Shown here one piece after another: positions 10,509 to 22,479 of a stretch of 64,000 bases of DNA. Source of the stretch: Rhipidocladum racemiflorum. Taxonomy: Eukaryota > Streptophyta > Magnoliopsida > Poales > Poaceae. The notes under the pieces are model-generated. The model did no database searches. It was given only the letters and a program-made list of their open reading frames with translations, and was not told the origin of the DNA. The translations under genes were made by a program, and so were the position numbers. Location: the NCBI GenBank assembly GCA_036346355.1, contig CM070572.1:31223944-31287943 (forward strand), read 5' to 3'. Positions within the stretch are counted from its first letter, which is position 1. Each line of letters opens with the position of its first letter.

Positions 10509-13500
10509 TCAAGACATCTCCCTGAATCTTGCAATGGCCTTCTTATGGATGATGGTTTTGTAGCTGTCCCCAGCTTGGGCCTCCAGCGCCCGATCAGTCG
10601 CTTTCCGCTGTTGACTTCCAAGCCCAGCCCTCACGTCAGCAGATTTAGCCTGGACTGGTTCCTTGATGCCACTACCATCCTTTCCCAGACCCTGAGTATT
10701 TGCAAAGTAGTTGCAAGCAAAAGAAAATGCCAATATATACTCACGTTAGGAAGGATATACAAGTTACGCAGCTTCCAAACTGTAGAAAATATCAGCAAAG
10801 TGGCTCCTCTGCAGCCGCAGTAACTTCTCATGCCTAACAAACCTATTCGTTCCCACTGGAGATCTTTTCCCTCAAGCTAAATAGTTTCTAATTTCTCCAC
10901 AGCAATTTCATACTTTCGCAAGTCAGTCTAGAGACGCAAAGGAATCACATGAACTTGGCTTTATTGGTCAAGACAGAGAGGGGTTGTTCACTAATTTACT
11001 TCAAATAGGGGCCTACAAGACAAACTCAAGATATGACGCTCGATAGTGACAACCTACACAAGCTCCAAACTGACAACAGTTAAGAGAACATGTGAGTTGC
11101 ATGATAAAAAAATTCAACATCTTATAAGAAACGGTCATACTTAAATCAGTTTCGATTACACCACAAAAGCAAAATGCCCAAAAATATTTTAATTGCAACT
11201 GCCGAAAAAAAATATGGGGGCACAAAACTCTTGACCAAATGCAGGCAACAGTACATGCTAATGGGAAAAGTAAAATTGCCACATCCAAGAGGAGGAAAAG
11301 TAGGAAATATGTGGTAGAGGAACTTACTAGTCCTTCCTGCCAACCCATGTTGCGTAGAATACGATTGCCTACATTTGTTTCATCTATCGCTTTATCAGCA
11401 GTGATCACCTCATAATTTTCAGTATTGCCAATTTCACCACTAGAACGTTCACCCACCCCTGGAGGAAATGGCATTGATCCTATCTCACTTGAACCCTTTC
11501 GAGGTGTGTAGTTACCAGCTTGACAACAAAGAATTTCCAAAAAAATTAATACAAATCTTGAACAAGCAAAAAGGAAACCATCACCCCTATAATGTATAAT
11601 TCTGTGGGGTCAAGGTATACAAAATACAAATAATATCAGTAAGTACAACAAAATAATCCCCACAAACACCAAGCTGAGCCTATATCACACAAGAATACAA
11701 AATTGAATATACTGTCAGCAAAACTCCTCCTAAATGGGAATTGCAGAATCTTTACAGAAAATTGTGCTATTCGATGGTTAGTTAACACCTCGTGCTCAAG
11801 AAATGTGCCTAGCAAAAAATTAATAGCGGTTTGTACATGATGAAGTGTGACAAAGTTAAGAAAGTGCATTCTTACTTGAATCCAGTCCAACATCATCATT
11901 GCCAAGTGTTGAAGACGATCCATATAGACTTCGTCTTTCTGCAGCCCGATCTCTGTACTGGGATTGTCCTGGTGCCTCAGAAAACCGACGTTTAGCACTC
12001 CCAGAAACTCCAGTTGGAGCATAAGAGACTAGGGCAGATAAATCTGTTTTGAAGGGTCCAGAAGCAGTAGGAGCCTCGGTATTTGTCATTAAACCACCTG
12101 TGCTTGAGGTTATAGTGGACGAAGAATGAGTGCTACCAGCATCTGATGATGCATGAAATGTAGTATCCAACTTGATTACTCCTCTACCAGAACCTCTTAT
12201 GAGACCCATAATAGTAGTTCCTAAACTATTACTGACAGGTCTAGACTTTATGTCAGAATCCAGCATTTTGGTGTCTGCAGTTCCTTGGCCAAGAGAATTA
12301 TAACTAGCAGCTGAGTTCATATCTTTAGCATTTCCAGAGTCAGATTTAGGCTTGCCTTTCAATGAGAATCCAGTTCCACTGTGTGAACTGTTAAATTTAT
12401 CATCAACAGAGCCGGACAGCTCCTTGTCATCAAGGACAATACGTGCAGCCTGGCCTTCTTGATTCCTTTGCTTCCACATAGCTAGAACATTGTTCATCTT
12501 CTTCTTATTAGCTAAAAGACTACTTTTTGAGGCCAACTTAATCTCTTTAGCCTTCTCCTTTTCTTTCTTTTCCGCAGCCAGCGCTGCATTGGCAGCAGCT
12601 TGAACAGCCTCAGGTAGTGAAGTTTTCTCACTTTGTTTAATTGTGGCAGCAGGTGCGGAAATCACTACCTTTTTACCACTATTTCTTTCTGAGATCTTCG
12701 TACTTTCATTTGCAATGTCCCCAGCTGCCTTACTGCTGCTCTGTTCATTACAAGGGACATACTGTTGAGTTTGTTGATCATACGAGTACCAAACTCCGGC
12801 ATTACCATCATAGTAAAGGCCTACAAGGAATAAAAGGTATAAATTATGAAAAACATGCCCAAAAGCAAAAGATTTGTAACAGAACTCTTTCAAATGGAAA
12901 GCGTTCCTGAACTAAATAGGATCGGATCTAAGAAAATTGCCACAGTAGACTTTTAAACTTACCAGAATTTCCATCATAATAGAATCCAGAGGCAGAATCA
13001 TAGTAATAACCAGATTTTTCATCCCAAACAAATCCTGACTGCGGAGTGGAAACATCTTTCAGAGCTTCTGAATTACTATTCAGTTTGTCATCAGGATTGT
13101 ACTCTTTAGGGGCCCAACCTACAGCATCATACTGGTCCAAAAGGTAAAGGGAGTAAAACAATGAGCACCATGTTTACAATCTGCCTAAATTATATGTAAC
13201 ATGGGAATATGAAAAAAAAATATTACTAATTAACAACAAAAGCAATATCCATTTAGTCATAAGGTACTATGACTATCACCATGATAGGAGCCATGACGGA
13301 CCTGCTGAGCAAAAGATGCAGCTTCAATGGCAGCTGCAGCAAGGCTGTTTGACTGTGAAGCCCCCGATGCAGGTCCATGTGTACTTTTAGCATAGGCTAC
13401 ACGTAAAACCTGACCATTTTTCTCAAGTGTAACCCCATTTGTAGCTTCAAGAGCTTTCGTAGCATCTTCCACCTATCATAATTGGATGTAGAAAGATGTC

Positions 13501-16500
13501 AGGAACTGACATCAAAGAAAAGATCAAGTTTGTTATCCACCACTACTTACTGAATGAAAATGGACGAAGGCAAAACCTCTGGACACATGAGTAAACTTAT
13601 CCCGAACCAGGCGGATATCCTGCAGAGAAATGACATGTAATTCTCTCAACAGAAAGGAAACAGCCCTAATTGGAAGAGCTATTAGCTTTGTTGCCCACCT
13701 TTATAGGTGCATGCTTAGCAAATTCATATCGAAGCATTTCTTCATCAGCATTTTCATCCAGACCACGGACAACTAAAACATGAGTTCGACCTGCAAATGA
13801 CAGCATCTAATGAGACAAACCTCTGCATAGTTCACCTAATTCCACAATAAAAGCACAAAACTTGCCTAGTTCAGATCCCCTTTTTCCAAACAGAGGAGTG
13901 GAACCTGTTGCATCAGCTGGTAGAGCATCCTCAGTACGTGGCTCATTGCACTATAAGAATACAAGTAAACATGCAATTAACCAGAAAAGTTGAAGAGCAC
14001 AACAACTGAACTTACAATTGGTTATCCCAGAACTGCTATTTGTTATATTAAGGCAGCATGCAACAGGAGTTACTCCCCAAAGTCACTCAGGTAGACGGTT
14101 GGAAGTATTTCAATTTACATTTCAAAAGAACTTGAAGACCTATATCTCAAATGGATCTTACAACAAAAAAAACTGTCCACCAACAGTAATTTGCACTATA
14201 TAACAGTAAAGCATACCTGAAAACAGGAGGTTCTGCGGGCAAAGTTCATACATGCGCATATAGTACATATCCAATCACATGGGGCGGCAACATTTCTGTG
14301 CCCATAGGTAGACCTTGTGAAATTTTCTTGCCCAAGCGAAGGCCCGCTCAACCCACCAGTTGGTTTACTACTGCAGTAAAGACGGTTGCCAGAAATTATT
14401 ACAGTGGAAGTAATCGTTATAACTTATAAGTAGATGACCGATCAAACGGTTAACTGCAAGCACTACAGAGAACATGATGATATGACTGCAAAAAAACTTT
14501 GCATGAGAGACTACCGCTACTCGAAAAGGGCCTATCAAGTACAAGTAGGTTCAAGTTATTGCTTTATTCAATTTCATCAATGCGTCTTTCTGCAATAATG
14601 ACCTTAATGCAGTAATACACAGATAAAATACAAGACAAAAATAGCATCCAAAAAAGATGAACTGAAAAAATTTACTTTATCAATCTTTAACATACTAAAA
14701 GTAGATTAACTGTTTTGCAAGACAGGTTGACTGCCTTACCAAACATCTTCACATGCTTACATAACAAAGTAGACGCAATTTCATACTCTCATACCACTCC
14801 TTTATTTCGAATTCATTATTGAATTACCTCTATCTAAAATTTGCTTCAATCAAATCCCCTTCTGTCATAAGCTGCCAAATTAACTAGATATTACTGTATC
14901 ATGTTTGGTCTATGTCATGTGCTTTGTGGATCAGTACTCAAAAAGCACACATACCTGTACTCAAAAAATATCTTCCTACCATCAATTATGAGGCCATTGT
15001 CCCCAGTACCTTCCATCATTTTGCGGGCAGCTTCCTGTGGAGTACGCACAACTTTGTGAGCATAATAGTATATGGCAGTCTAGATGGGTAATGTAGTAGC
15101 ACTTGTACAGTTAGTACCACAGTAGGAAAGTCGATAAAAGCAAATCCCCGAGACATGCCGGAGGTTCGTTCCTTGATTACGCGCACACTATGAAGAGGGC
15201 CCCACTCAGCCTAAAAGACACCAGACCCCAAATGATTAAAACGAACCAGACAATACACTTTCAACCAGTTTAACAGTTTATGAAGAGGAACTTGTACAAG
15301 AATCTGATATAGGTAGTCTTCATTAGTCTTCTGGGAAAGACCCTTAACAATGACAGTGGCAGATGGGGCCTGCAAGCATATATGCAAATGTCATTGTCTT
15401 TGTAAGTTCAAAACACATTTTGCTAAGCATGCATGTATTTACAGATAAAGTTATGGCCATACCACTGAATCACCATGCCTTCTTTCATCACAGTCATATT
15501 CTCTTCCTCTGTCAAAGCGATTGTCATCATAAAAGCCACCTCTTGGGTTCCGACCACGACTTTTGCCACGAGGAGATCTTGATCTAGACCGAGATTTTGA
15601 TCGGTCATCACGCCCACGTGATCGAGAGCGGCTATGGCGCATGTGTGGACTTCCATCTATTTCACGACTTAACCCTCTTCTTTCATGTTCACTCTCACAT
15701 GAATAATGCCTTCTCCAGCTACTATCTCTCCTGCCTCTCTCATAGTCCAAATCATAGCTGTAACACCCATATTCACGATCTCTCTCATAGCTGTCCTCTC
15801 TGGTTTGATGAGAGCTGTGGTACCGGTCTTCGAACTCACCATGAAACTCCGCACGGTCTCTACTTCCAATCCTTTTGTTCCTATCAACACCAAAATCACG
15901 GTAACTACCAGATTCATAGTGGTTGTCAGCAACATGATAATTATCACGGAGTCTATCAACTCCTCTGCACGAATCAAATTCATGATGATTTCCATCATTG
16001 CGATAATCAGTGTCATGCCTTCTGTAATCTCTGGCAGTTGCATGTTGCTCATCATGATTTCTTCGAGGTTGAGACCACATGGTGGCAACAGAGGGTTGTG
16101 GTGGATACATATTTCTATCATGTACATCCTCACAGAATGCATCCCTTCCATACGAATCTCTAGGAAAGCATTCATCCACAAATTTCCTACCATTGTAGGA
16201 TCCTCCAGCCCTGCAAATTGAGTTAGTAGTGGAAAATATGGTAACATGACAAAGCACTTTAAAGTGAAAATGCATATCGCGAATAAAACAAAATATAGCT
16301 GGGTTCACTTCAGAAATAAATTGAAATATTAAACAAAATTAAAGATGAATACACAAATTTTACAAGAAATAATGGACACAAATACCATAGCTAACATAGA
16401 ACCAGTAGCTTATTGACTTACCTAAATTCTGGCTCATTGATGACACCATACCCATCCGGTGCCTGTTCATTCAACAGAATAAGTTGAGTCAGCAACAAAG

Positions 16501-16707
16501 TCTACAGAACAGGCAGGTAAATCCATTCCATTTAAGCAATGGCTGCTTCTTGAACTTCTTTACAGCAGAACGCTGGTTACATGGAGGTCAACCACATGGC
16601 CAATAAATCTGCTATTTTCATCATCCTTGGTAGTTAATAAAGGAAAAGGCTGCAATTACACTGTTGTTCTCCCGTCCATGATGTGGAGCATAACGCCCAT
16701 GATCCAT
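10509..16707 (-). CDS. SUA: SUA/RBM5-type RNA-binding splicing factor (RRM-ZnF-RRM-OCRE-G-patch)
   Basis: Fifteen coding exons total 3,141 nt (1,046 aa): 16707-16660, 16462-16422, 16210-15463, 15369-15298, 15210-15118, 15034-14955, 14370-14217, 13950-13866, 13790-13699, 13619-13551, 13472-13302, 13131-12963, 12820-11876, 11518-11328, 10691-10509. The Arabidopsis relative is a little longer (about 1,100 aa). Order: MDHGRYAPHHGREN start; Arg/Asp/Tyr-rich then RS-rich region (residues 30-279); RRM1 (about 283-361, RGFAFIDF); RanBP2 zinc finger (about 390-414, WICTICACMNFARRTSCFQC); RRM2 (about 441-527, RGFAFVHF); OCRE (about 552-625, GYYYDSASGFYYDG); Lys/Glu-rich stretch; G-patch (about 965-1010, NVGNRILRNMGWQEG then GLGKDGSG); tail IHKKAIARFREMS. 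The family controls alternative splicing in the nucleus. One intron has a GC donor and another a weak GTCCGT donor. Introns over 300 bp (10692-11327, 11519-11875, 14371-14954) hold no evident gene. Confidence 0.93.
13791..13865 (-). other. GC-AG intron in the SUA-like gene
   Basis: On the minus strand the exon ends ...GAACTAG and the intron starts GCAAGTTTTG. It ends ...TTTGCAG before GTCGAACTC. The codon across the junction (G|GT) is needed to keep RRM2 in frame, and no GT donor nearby does so. GC-AG introns are a known minor class. Confidence 0.8.
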
Positions 16708-16733
16708 TTCCAAATTTCAGCACCAGTGTTATC
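16660..16733 (-). other. SUA exon 2: 5' UTR end plus start codon
   Basis: The acceptor (ccttgcag) at 16734 opens this exon. 26 nt of leader precede the ATG at 16707-16705, and the donor GTAATT follows AACAACAGT. The start was chosen because it is the first ATG after the acceptor and gives a 16-codon in-frame exon that joins APDGYG. Confidence 0.8.
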
Positions 16734-17654
16734 CTGCAAGGTTCTTGGTGATCTTTCAAACTTTTGGGTGTAGATTTTTTGTGTGTATCCTGTAAGAGAC
16801 ACATGATATCACACAGTTAAGCAAGTGCCAAAAAGGAAACCACCATATGGTCACCCCCTTCACTGGAACTTTAGAATGCAACGGAAATGCTATAATCATC
16901 TCAGGTTCCAGTTGTTTAATCAATCCAACAAACATCCATTGCTGCTGCGTGTACCCACTATCACCGAAATCAATTACCCATTTCTCAACTTACTTCTTAG
17001 CACTAAATTTTTTTAATAACCATACAACATTTAGGCCCTTTTGGAGTGCAGGAAACAGCGCCAAAGTATAGGTCAAAAATGTTTGAGGGGAAAAACAAAT
17101 TGCATCTTGTGACTCCAACGTCCAGACTCCAGAGCATGAAGTCAGCAGTATCACTACAAAAAGGGCAACCTCACTGGTAATGGTACTTATCAGGCAGGGT
17201 ATTAATTAATGAGAATAATGCTACACACACAAGTGTGTTGGATTAGAAAAATATGCAAGCTTATGGCTGGGTCCCGCAGAAGAATAAGCCTTTGGAAACT
17301 GTCTGCAAAAAAGAAAGACAAGATCTGCTTCTACGCTTTTCCTATTAGAAATGTTGAAGATTTAAGACACCTATGGATTAAGAAACACGCATGGCCAAAC
17401 AAATAGCTAGGATTTACTGATTTCAGTTCCCTTTGTTCTGTATAATTACAGTTGTAACAGTTCATCCCTTTAAAGGATGCACTAGGATAACAACCCAAAC
17501 GCATAGCCTTCAAAAGGGTCCATCATAGCACTAACATGTCCTTGGTGCAGTTTCGTACCAAGCAATGGATAAAAGCACTAGAAGATCCATCTGCAACCAA
17601 CCCTCCTGCCAGAATCGTTGCTTCATAATAATGATGCTGTGCCAATGACTCGAT

Positions 17655-18445
17655 AAAAAGTATCTATGTTACCCGGATACCCCGATACATATTGGATACG
17701 CGATACGGCGATACCGCAATACGACGTTTTCTCAAAAACACCGATACGGCGATACGTGTGTGTATATATAACTAATGAATTCTTGTAAAGAAATGAGAAA
17801 CTGAGAATACCTTAATATTGACGTAGCCAAGTACTTCTCTAGTTCTCCCTCATGGTTGTTTGCCTTATACAAGTACATCAACCCATGTTGTCAAGAGAAG
17901 AAAACATTGGCCTCGGAATATCTATAACAACAGCACTTCTACTTAACTCTAGGTGGAGAGACCACATTTCTTAAGAAATCATTTGAAGACAGATTAATCA
18001 TTGGTTGCTTTCAGAGAAGCAAGCCTCAAGTTTTCTCTACTATATAAACATAAGTACATGCATAAAACCACAGAATTCAATGAAGATTTTGTTCAAAAGT
18101 AGCATCATGGTGTCATAAGAACACCATATTAATCATGGTGCCATCGCGTGGGCGGATCAGGGGAGAGGAGCGGCAGGTCAACAGCGGCAACACTAGTGGC
18201 AACGTGAGGGATCGCCCGATCGGGACTCAGGAGCTGACAGCTTTGAGAGAAAAGTATCGGGACTGTGTTGAGAAGGGTATTATTTAGGGTTACCTGTATC
18301 GGAAACGTATCCAAGAAGTATTGGGTATTTTTTTTTCTTTTTTGAAAAATCAGAAATTAACGGATACGTGCAGGATACGTATTGGGGAGTATCCAATACG
18401 TATCGGTATCTGATACGTATCAGATACGGATATACCTGTTTTCCA
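17655..18445. mobile_element. Intronic repeat with GATAC-rich inverted ends, unclassified
   Basis: Within the SUA 5' UTR intron the sequence at 17680-17760 is full of GATAC motifs (CGATACATATTGGATAC). The inverse of 18370-18425 gives CGATACGTATTGGATAC, so the two ends are imperfect inverted repeats about 0.7 kb apart. The short word AGTATC flanks both sides (about 17658 and 18448). The interior has no transposase. A non-autonomous DNA element is the best reading; the superfamily is open. Confidence 0.5.
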
Positions 18446-18893
18446 GAGTATCAGCGCAACGCAGATAAGTATATCTTACGGAACTTTGATCTGTCCAAGG
18501 CAAGAAGAAAATAGAACATCCAACCATTTGCTTGAGGATTTTGTACATAGGTTGGAGCCTAAGATTTTCAATTAGAGGATGAGTGAGAAATAAACGTATG
18601 TAAACTGAATGGCCATACCAAGCTATTCACATCGAGTCCAACAAAAATCGAGCATCTATGTTCCAGAGTAGTAAATTATGATATAATTCATTCAATTCAC
18701 GTATAAGCAAGCAGCACATGTCGAAGAACCAAGGCACACAGTAGCAAGCACGATTGCCCAATCCAATCAAGCCCATAGAAACGCCATGAATGGCGGCATC
18801 CTAAACCCCGCAGCAGAGGTGAAACCGGAGTGCAACAACAGCGCGCCCCAGGAGGAGTAACAGCAAGACACCCCAATAGACGCCCTATTTTAC

Positions 18894-19190
18894 CTCTTGG
18901 TTCCGGGCGGCGCAGGGAGGGAAGGAGGGATCGGTGACGGCGACGGAGGCAGCCTCGCTAGGCCGCGGGCGCGAATCGCAATCGGCGGGAAGGAGCAGAA
19001 GCGGATGGAATCTATTTGGTGGAGTGGAGGACGGCGTGGCGGCGGTTAGGGTTTCGAGCGCGGACGTGGGATTTAGGGGGAGGATTGATGAATCGTTCGT
19101 GGGGCGGAGACGGGAGAGAGGGGGAGACCGACGGGGACAGCGAGCCGACCGAAGCAGCTGGGGTCGTTCATTCTGTTGGACGTTGGATTT
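18894..19190 (-). promoter_or_regulatory. 5' UTR exon and promoter-proximal region of the SUA-like gene
   Basis: A GC-rich block ends at a good donor (minus strand AACCAAGAG|GTAAAAT) at 18894. It joins across a 2.16-kb intron to the exon at 16733. It contains no long conserved ORF. The exact transcription start is unknown; the GC-rich part stops near 19180, where AT-rich intergenic sequence begins. Confidence 0.6.
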
Positions 19191-20990
19191 GGCCCATATA
19201 ATATTCTCACGGCCCAATACTGGCCCTCGAAAAAAAGGGAAGCCCAAGGGAGTAGTACTTTTTCCTTTCTCCCATCAAGTTTTTTTTTTTCTTTTCTTCT
19301 CGAACGAAAACCGAGTATCCTTTTAACGATGTTTGTATACATCACCTCATAATACAAGTTACATAAATCTTCAAGTAAATAAAAAGATAATTAATCTATA
19401 TCCATCTTTTATTTATGCTTTAATATTTATATAACTTTTTTAAAAAATACAAAAAAGTATCTCCCTATTTTTTCCCCTCCGGTACTCATATTATTATTGG
19501 TGGTGCTAGTTTGCGCTCTGCAGTTGAACAAATTGAAGCTCCTAGACTTTGCGGATTTGCTGTTTGTGAGGTGCAGGTTTTTCTTTTGACTCCCAAGTCG
19601 ATTTTCATGGCCTTGAATTAAGCTTCGATACTTATGCGGCGAAGAAAAAACAGAGTGCCACCTCACTATTTTCGTGAAAAGTCTCTCTACAAAAACCAAA
19701 ATTATGAATAGATCCTCTCACCGATTATTTTACAAGAAGGGCCTGTAGTTCCATAGATTCATGAACAGGTCTTTCATCGATTTTTTTGCAATCACGGATA
19801 GGTCCTTCCACTAATCCACTATCTTTTTTTGCAAAAAGAACATATGGTTTCATAAATTCACGAACATATCATTTACTCTTTTTTTTGGCACAAAGTAGCC
19901 GTGGTTATGCAAATTTGCCGATGACTCCTAGCCAATCTATTTTAAAAAAAAAACACCACCTAACCGATCCATTTTTAAAAAAAATCATTAAAAAAAATAA
20001 AATTATATTTTTTATAAATATTTATCAGACCTAATTTCATATCGGGTATGTATAGGTATCATTCGGATGTTTTTGTCCTAAAAATCATCTAAATTTTGGA
20101 CCGTACGATCAAAACACACATCCGTAGGATCAACCCACCTCGAATTCAGGAGGGCGTGCATTGATCTGAAAGTAAATCAAATGGCCAAGAATTTAAATGA
20201 TGATCGCTAAAGAAAACATCCGAATGAAACTTATCAAAAACCCTTTCATATCACGCGGCATCGCACGCGTGGAAGTGAAGGCAGCCGTCGTCACGCGAGA
20301 GATCTACGGGGGTTTTTTCTACGCGCTTTGTAGAAAGACGGTGGTGCTATACGTACGCTTTCGGTGGGCGTCGTTTGACATATACGTATGCGACAGGCGG
20401 CGAGACGTACGGCCGGGTCATCTCCCAAACTTTAGCTCCGCCATTGACGCCACTGTCGTACCTTGGGATAGCAACCACAGCACACGTATGCGCATTGCGA
20501 GCAAGCAAAATCAACCGCAGGCTTCGTCCTCGATCGAGAAAGATCTTCTAGAAGATTCGCGGCGAATAGACTAGAAAGCGAAACCTTCGACCACTCGGCC
20601 GCTTTGGCACGCGTGTCTCCAGGAAATCGATCGACTGTATCCATGCGACCACGACATCGACACGACGGGGAAAAAAAACACACGCCGCCGGTGTCACTTG
20701 CTCCCGGCCCGTAAACACCGCTCGCTCTCCGCTTCGTCTCTTCTTTAAGCATGCTCAAGACGAGATCTTTCGGCGACGTTGAGAGCATGCAGCCGATTTC
20801 TTCTGTTCTGGTTGTGAATCGGCAGGCCTTGATTGCAACACCGCCATTATTGTTTCCGCGGGGAATTTAGGGGAGGATCGAAACACCTACACATGTCGAT
20901 CCATTGTTAGTTCCTAGCGCACAGCATTCGTGCTGATTGCATCCGGAACTTATCAGGTTAATGAAAGCTCATAGTTTTCCTTAACAATTT
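19191..20990. other. Intergenic region, no gene seen
   Basis: AT-rich sequence upstream of SUA. About 19720-19900 holds diverged repeats of a unit like 'cataga ttcatgaacaggtctttca'. ORFs at 20197-20788 are short, overlap on both strands and match nothing I recognise. Confidence 0.5.
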
Positions 20991-20991
20991 T

Positions 20992-21235
20992 GGTCCTGTT
21001 TGCTAATTTGGAATTGGGCCGTTTCTATTAGATTTTGGAAGAAACCCAACTAAACAGACTAAAGCTCAGAACGATTTTCTTCGGATCGTTTTTTTTTTAC
21101 CACTCCGTGGCTGAATCGGTTTCAACTCAGTTCCAATCGGAATCCACCCTGAAACATTTCTACCAAAAATCTAAAACTGTTTTCGTTTCTACTAGAATCT
21201 GGAACCGTACCTAAATACCCGTTCCAATCCAACCG
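20992..21235. mobile_element. Diverged MITE, same family as 63030-63308
   Basis: It starts GGTCCTGTTTGCTAATTTGG and contains 'tttctattagattttgg', 'gaaacccaactaaacagac' and 'tctactagaatctggaaccg', all shared with the intact copy at 63030. The 3' end is degraded and no clean target duplication is visible. Confidence 0.6.
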
Positions 21236-21383
21236 ACGTGGATGCGGACCGTACGTATCCTAATGGATCAGTTCGCCGCCACTGCTGGTCTCGTTAGCCG
21301 ATTATCATATGATATGCAATTAAGCACTTAACTTAATCTCGACAAAGAAAACAATGCATAACCAAATGGAGTATGGCTATTGG

Positions 21384-21388
21384 CTAGT
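21384..21388. repeat. 5-bp target site duplication of the Gypsy element
   Basis: CTAGT here is repeated at 32927-32931 directly after the other LTR. Confidence 0.85.
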
Positions 21389-22066
21389 TGTTCGCGCCAA
21401 AAACGTGAAGGGGGTTTTAGGCCTCGAACACACAAGACAAACACCGGGTTTGCAGAGCGTGCCAGTCGATTTGACCTGAAATCGACAAGGTAGAATTTGT
21501 AATTTGATCGAAGCCGATAAACAAGGATCTATCGGCTTTTCACTAGTCGGCAAGAACCGATTAGGAGATAACTAGATCAACCGATTCTGATTGATCCTGA
21601 TACAAGGTAAAATCGGCCGGAAGGCGATGCGCAACAAAAGCAAGCTAAATCAAACCTGGGTGAAATCGGCTAAAATCAACAATCGGCGATCTGCAACTAT
21701 GTTGATTCCGTCGACTTGTAAAGAAATCTATGAAGCTAAAGCAATGTAAAAGAAATTTGTAAAAAGTAGTTGTTGGAATTGATTGATTTTTGCCGCTTGA
21801 CACCCACCTCCTTTTATAACATGCCTGGCCGATCCGAGTTATACACGGATACGGTGCGTTTATCCGTATCGGCCTATTATCTGATTTCCTTCCCTTTTTA
21901 GAAACGGATTCCTTTTCCGATTCGTTTGATGATTTCTTTCCATGCGAACGCTTCCTTTCCGCTCTCGGATCGATTTCAATACACACCGAATTCCGATGCA
22001 AACACATACAATTGCTTTTATCCGATTCAAACCCATTTTGCCATGCACCGAATTTTGGCGCAACCA
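21389..22066 (-). repeat. 3' LTR of the Gypsy element (left copy)
   Basis: 678 bp; the plus strand starts TGTTCGCGCCAAAA and ends TTTTGGCGCAACCA. It is nearly identical to 32252-32926 apart from scattered changes, including several within 21580-21650. Confidence 0.93.
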
Positions 22067-22085
22067 TATGCCCCCCCAATTTTTG
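22067..22085 (-). other. Polypurine tract next to the 3' LTR
   Basis: On the minus strand AAAAATTGGGGGGGCATA directly precedes the LTR start, the usual position for plus-strand DNA priming. Confidence 0.6.
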
Positions 22086-22229
22086 GAAAGATAACTTGAT
22101 ACTTTTCAAAAATTGCAATCGCTTGTTGTCGAATTTCTTGGTAACTTCCCATTAAATGGCGCCGTAATAATCTCGATCGTTTTAATGCGCAAAGAATCGC
22201 TCCCGCCCTTTCGCCTTCTTTCATCGCGG

Positions 22230-22238
22230 TATAAATAT
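22230..22238 (+). promoter_or_regulatory. TATA box for the antisense gene in the Gypsy element
   Basis: TATAAATAT lies in 'tcgcggtataaatatgggg', 165 bp inside the element from the 3' LTR and pointing away from it. About 250 bp downstream the antisense coding segments begin. The position parallels the TATA box at 4528 in the truncated element. Confidence 0.5.
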
Positions 22239-22479
22239 GGGGTCCCCACGGTCATTTTCACGCTTTCAAGCTCTCGGATCGAGCACCATCGGCTCTTGTC
22301 ATCTTTTCTCCTTGTTCTTTCAAAATCGGTGACATGGACCCCTCACAGTATTCATTCCGATTCCTCAAAGTTCAAATCAATTCTACTTAGGACCGATAGG
22401 TAGTATGTCGGCGGAACCACAGTTATCAATACCGAGATCCCTAGACTCCCCTTATCGGCGCTGGATATAATATTTACGA

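Noticed and set aside
15597..16247. Plus-strand 188- and 171-codon ORFs and a minus-strand 192-codon ORF
   Set aside because: They are alternative frames of the RS/RD-rich exon of the SUA-like gene.
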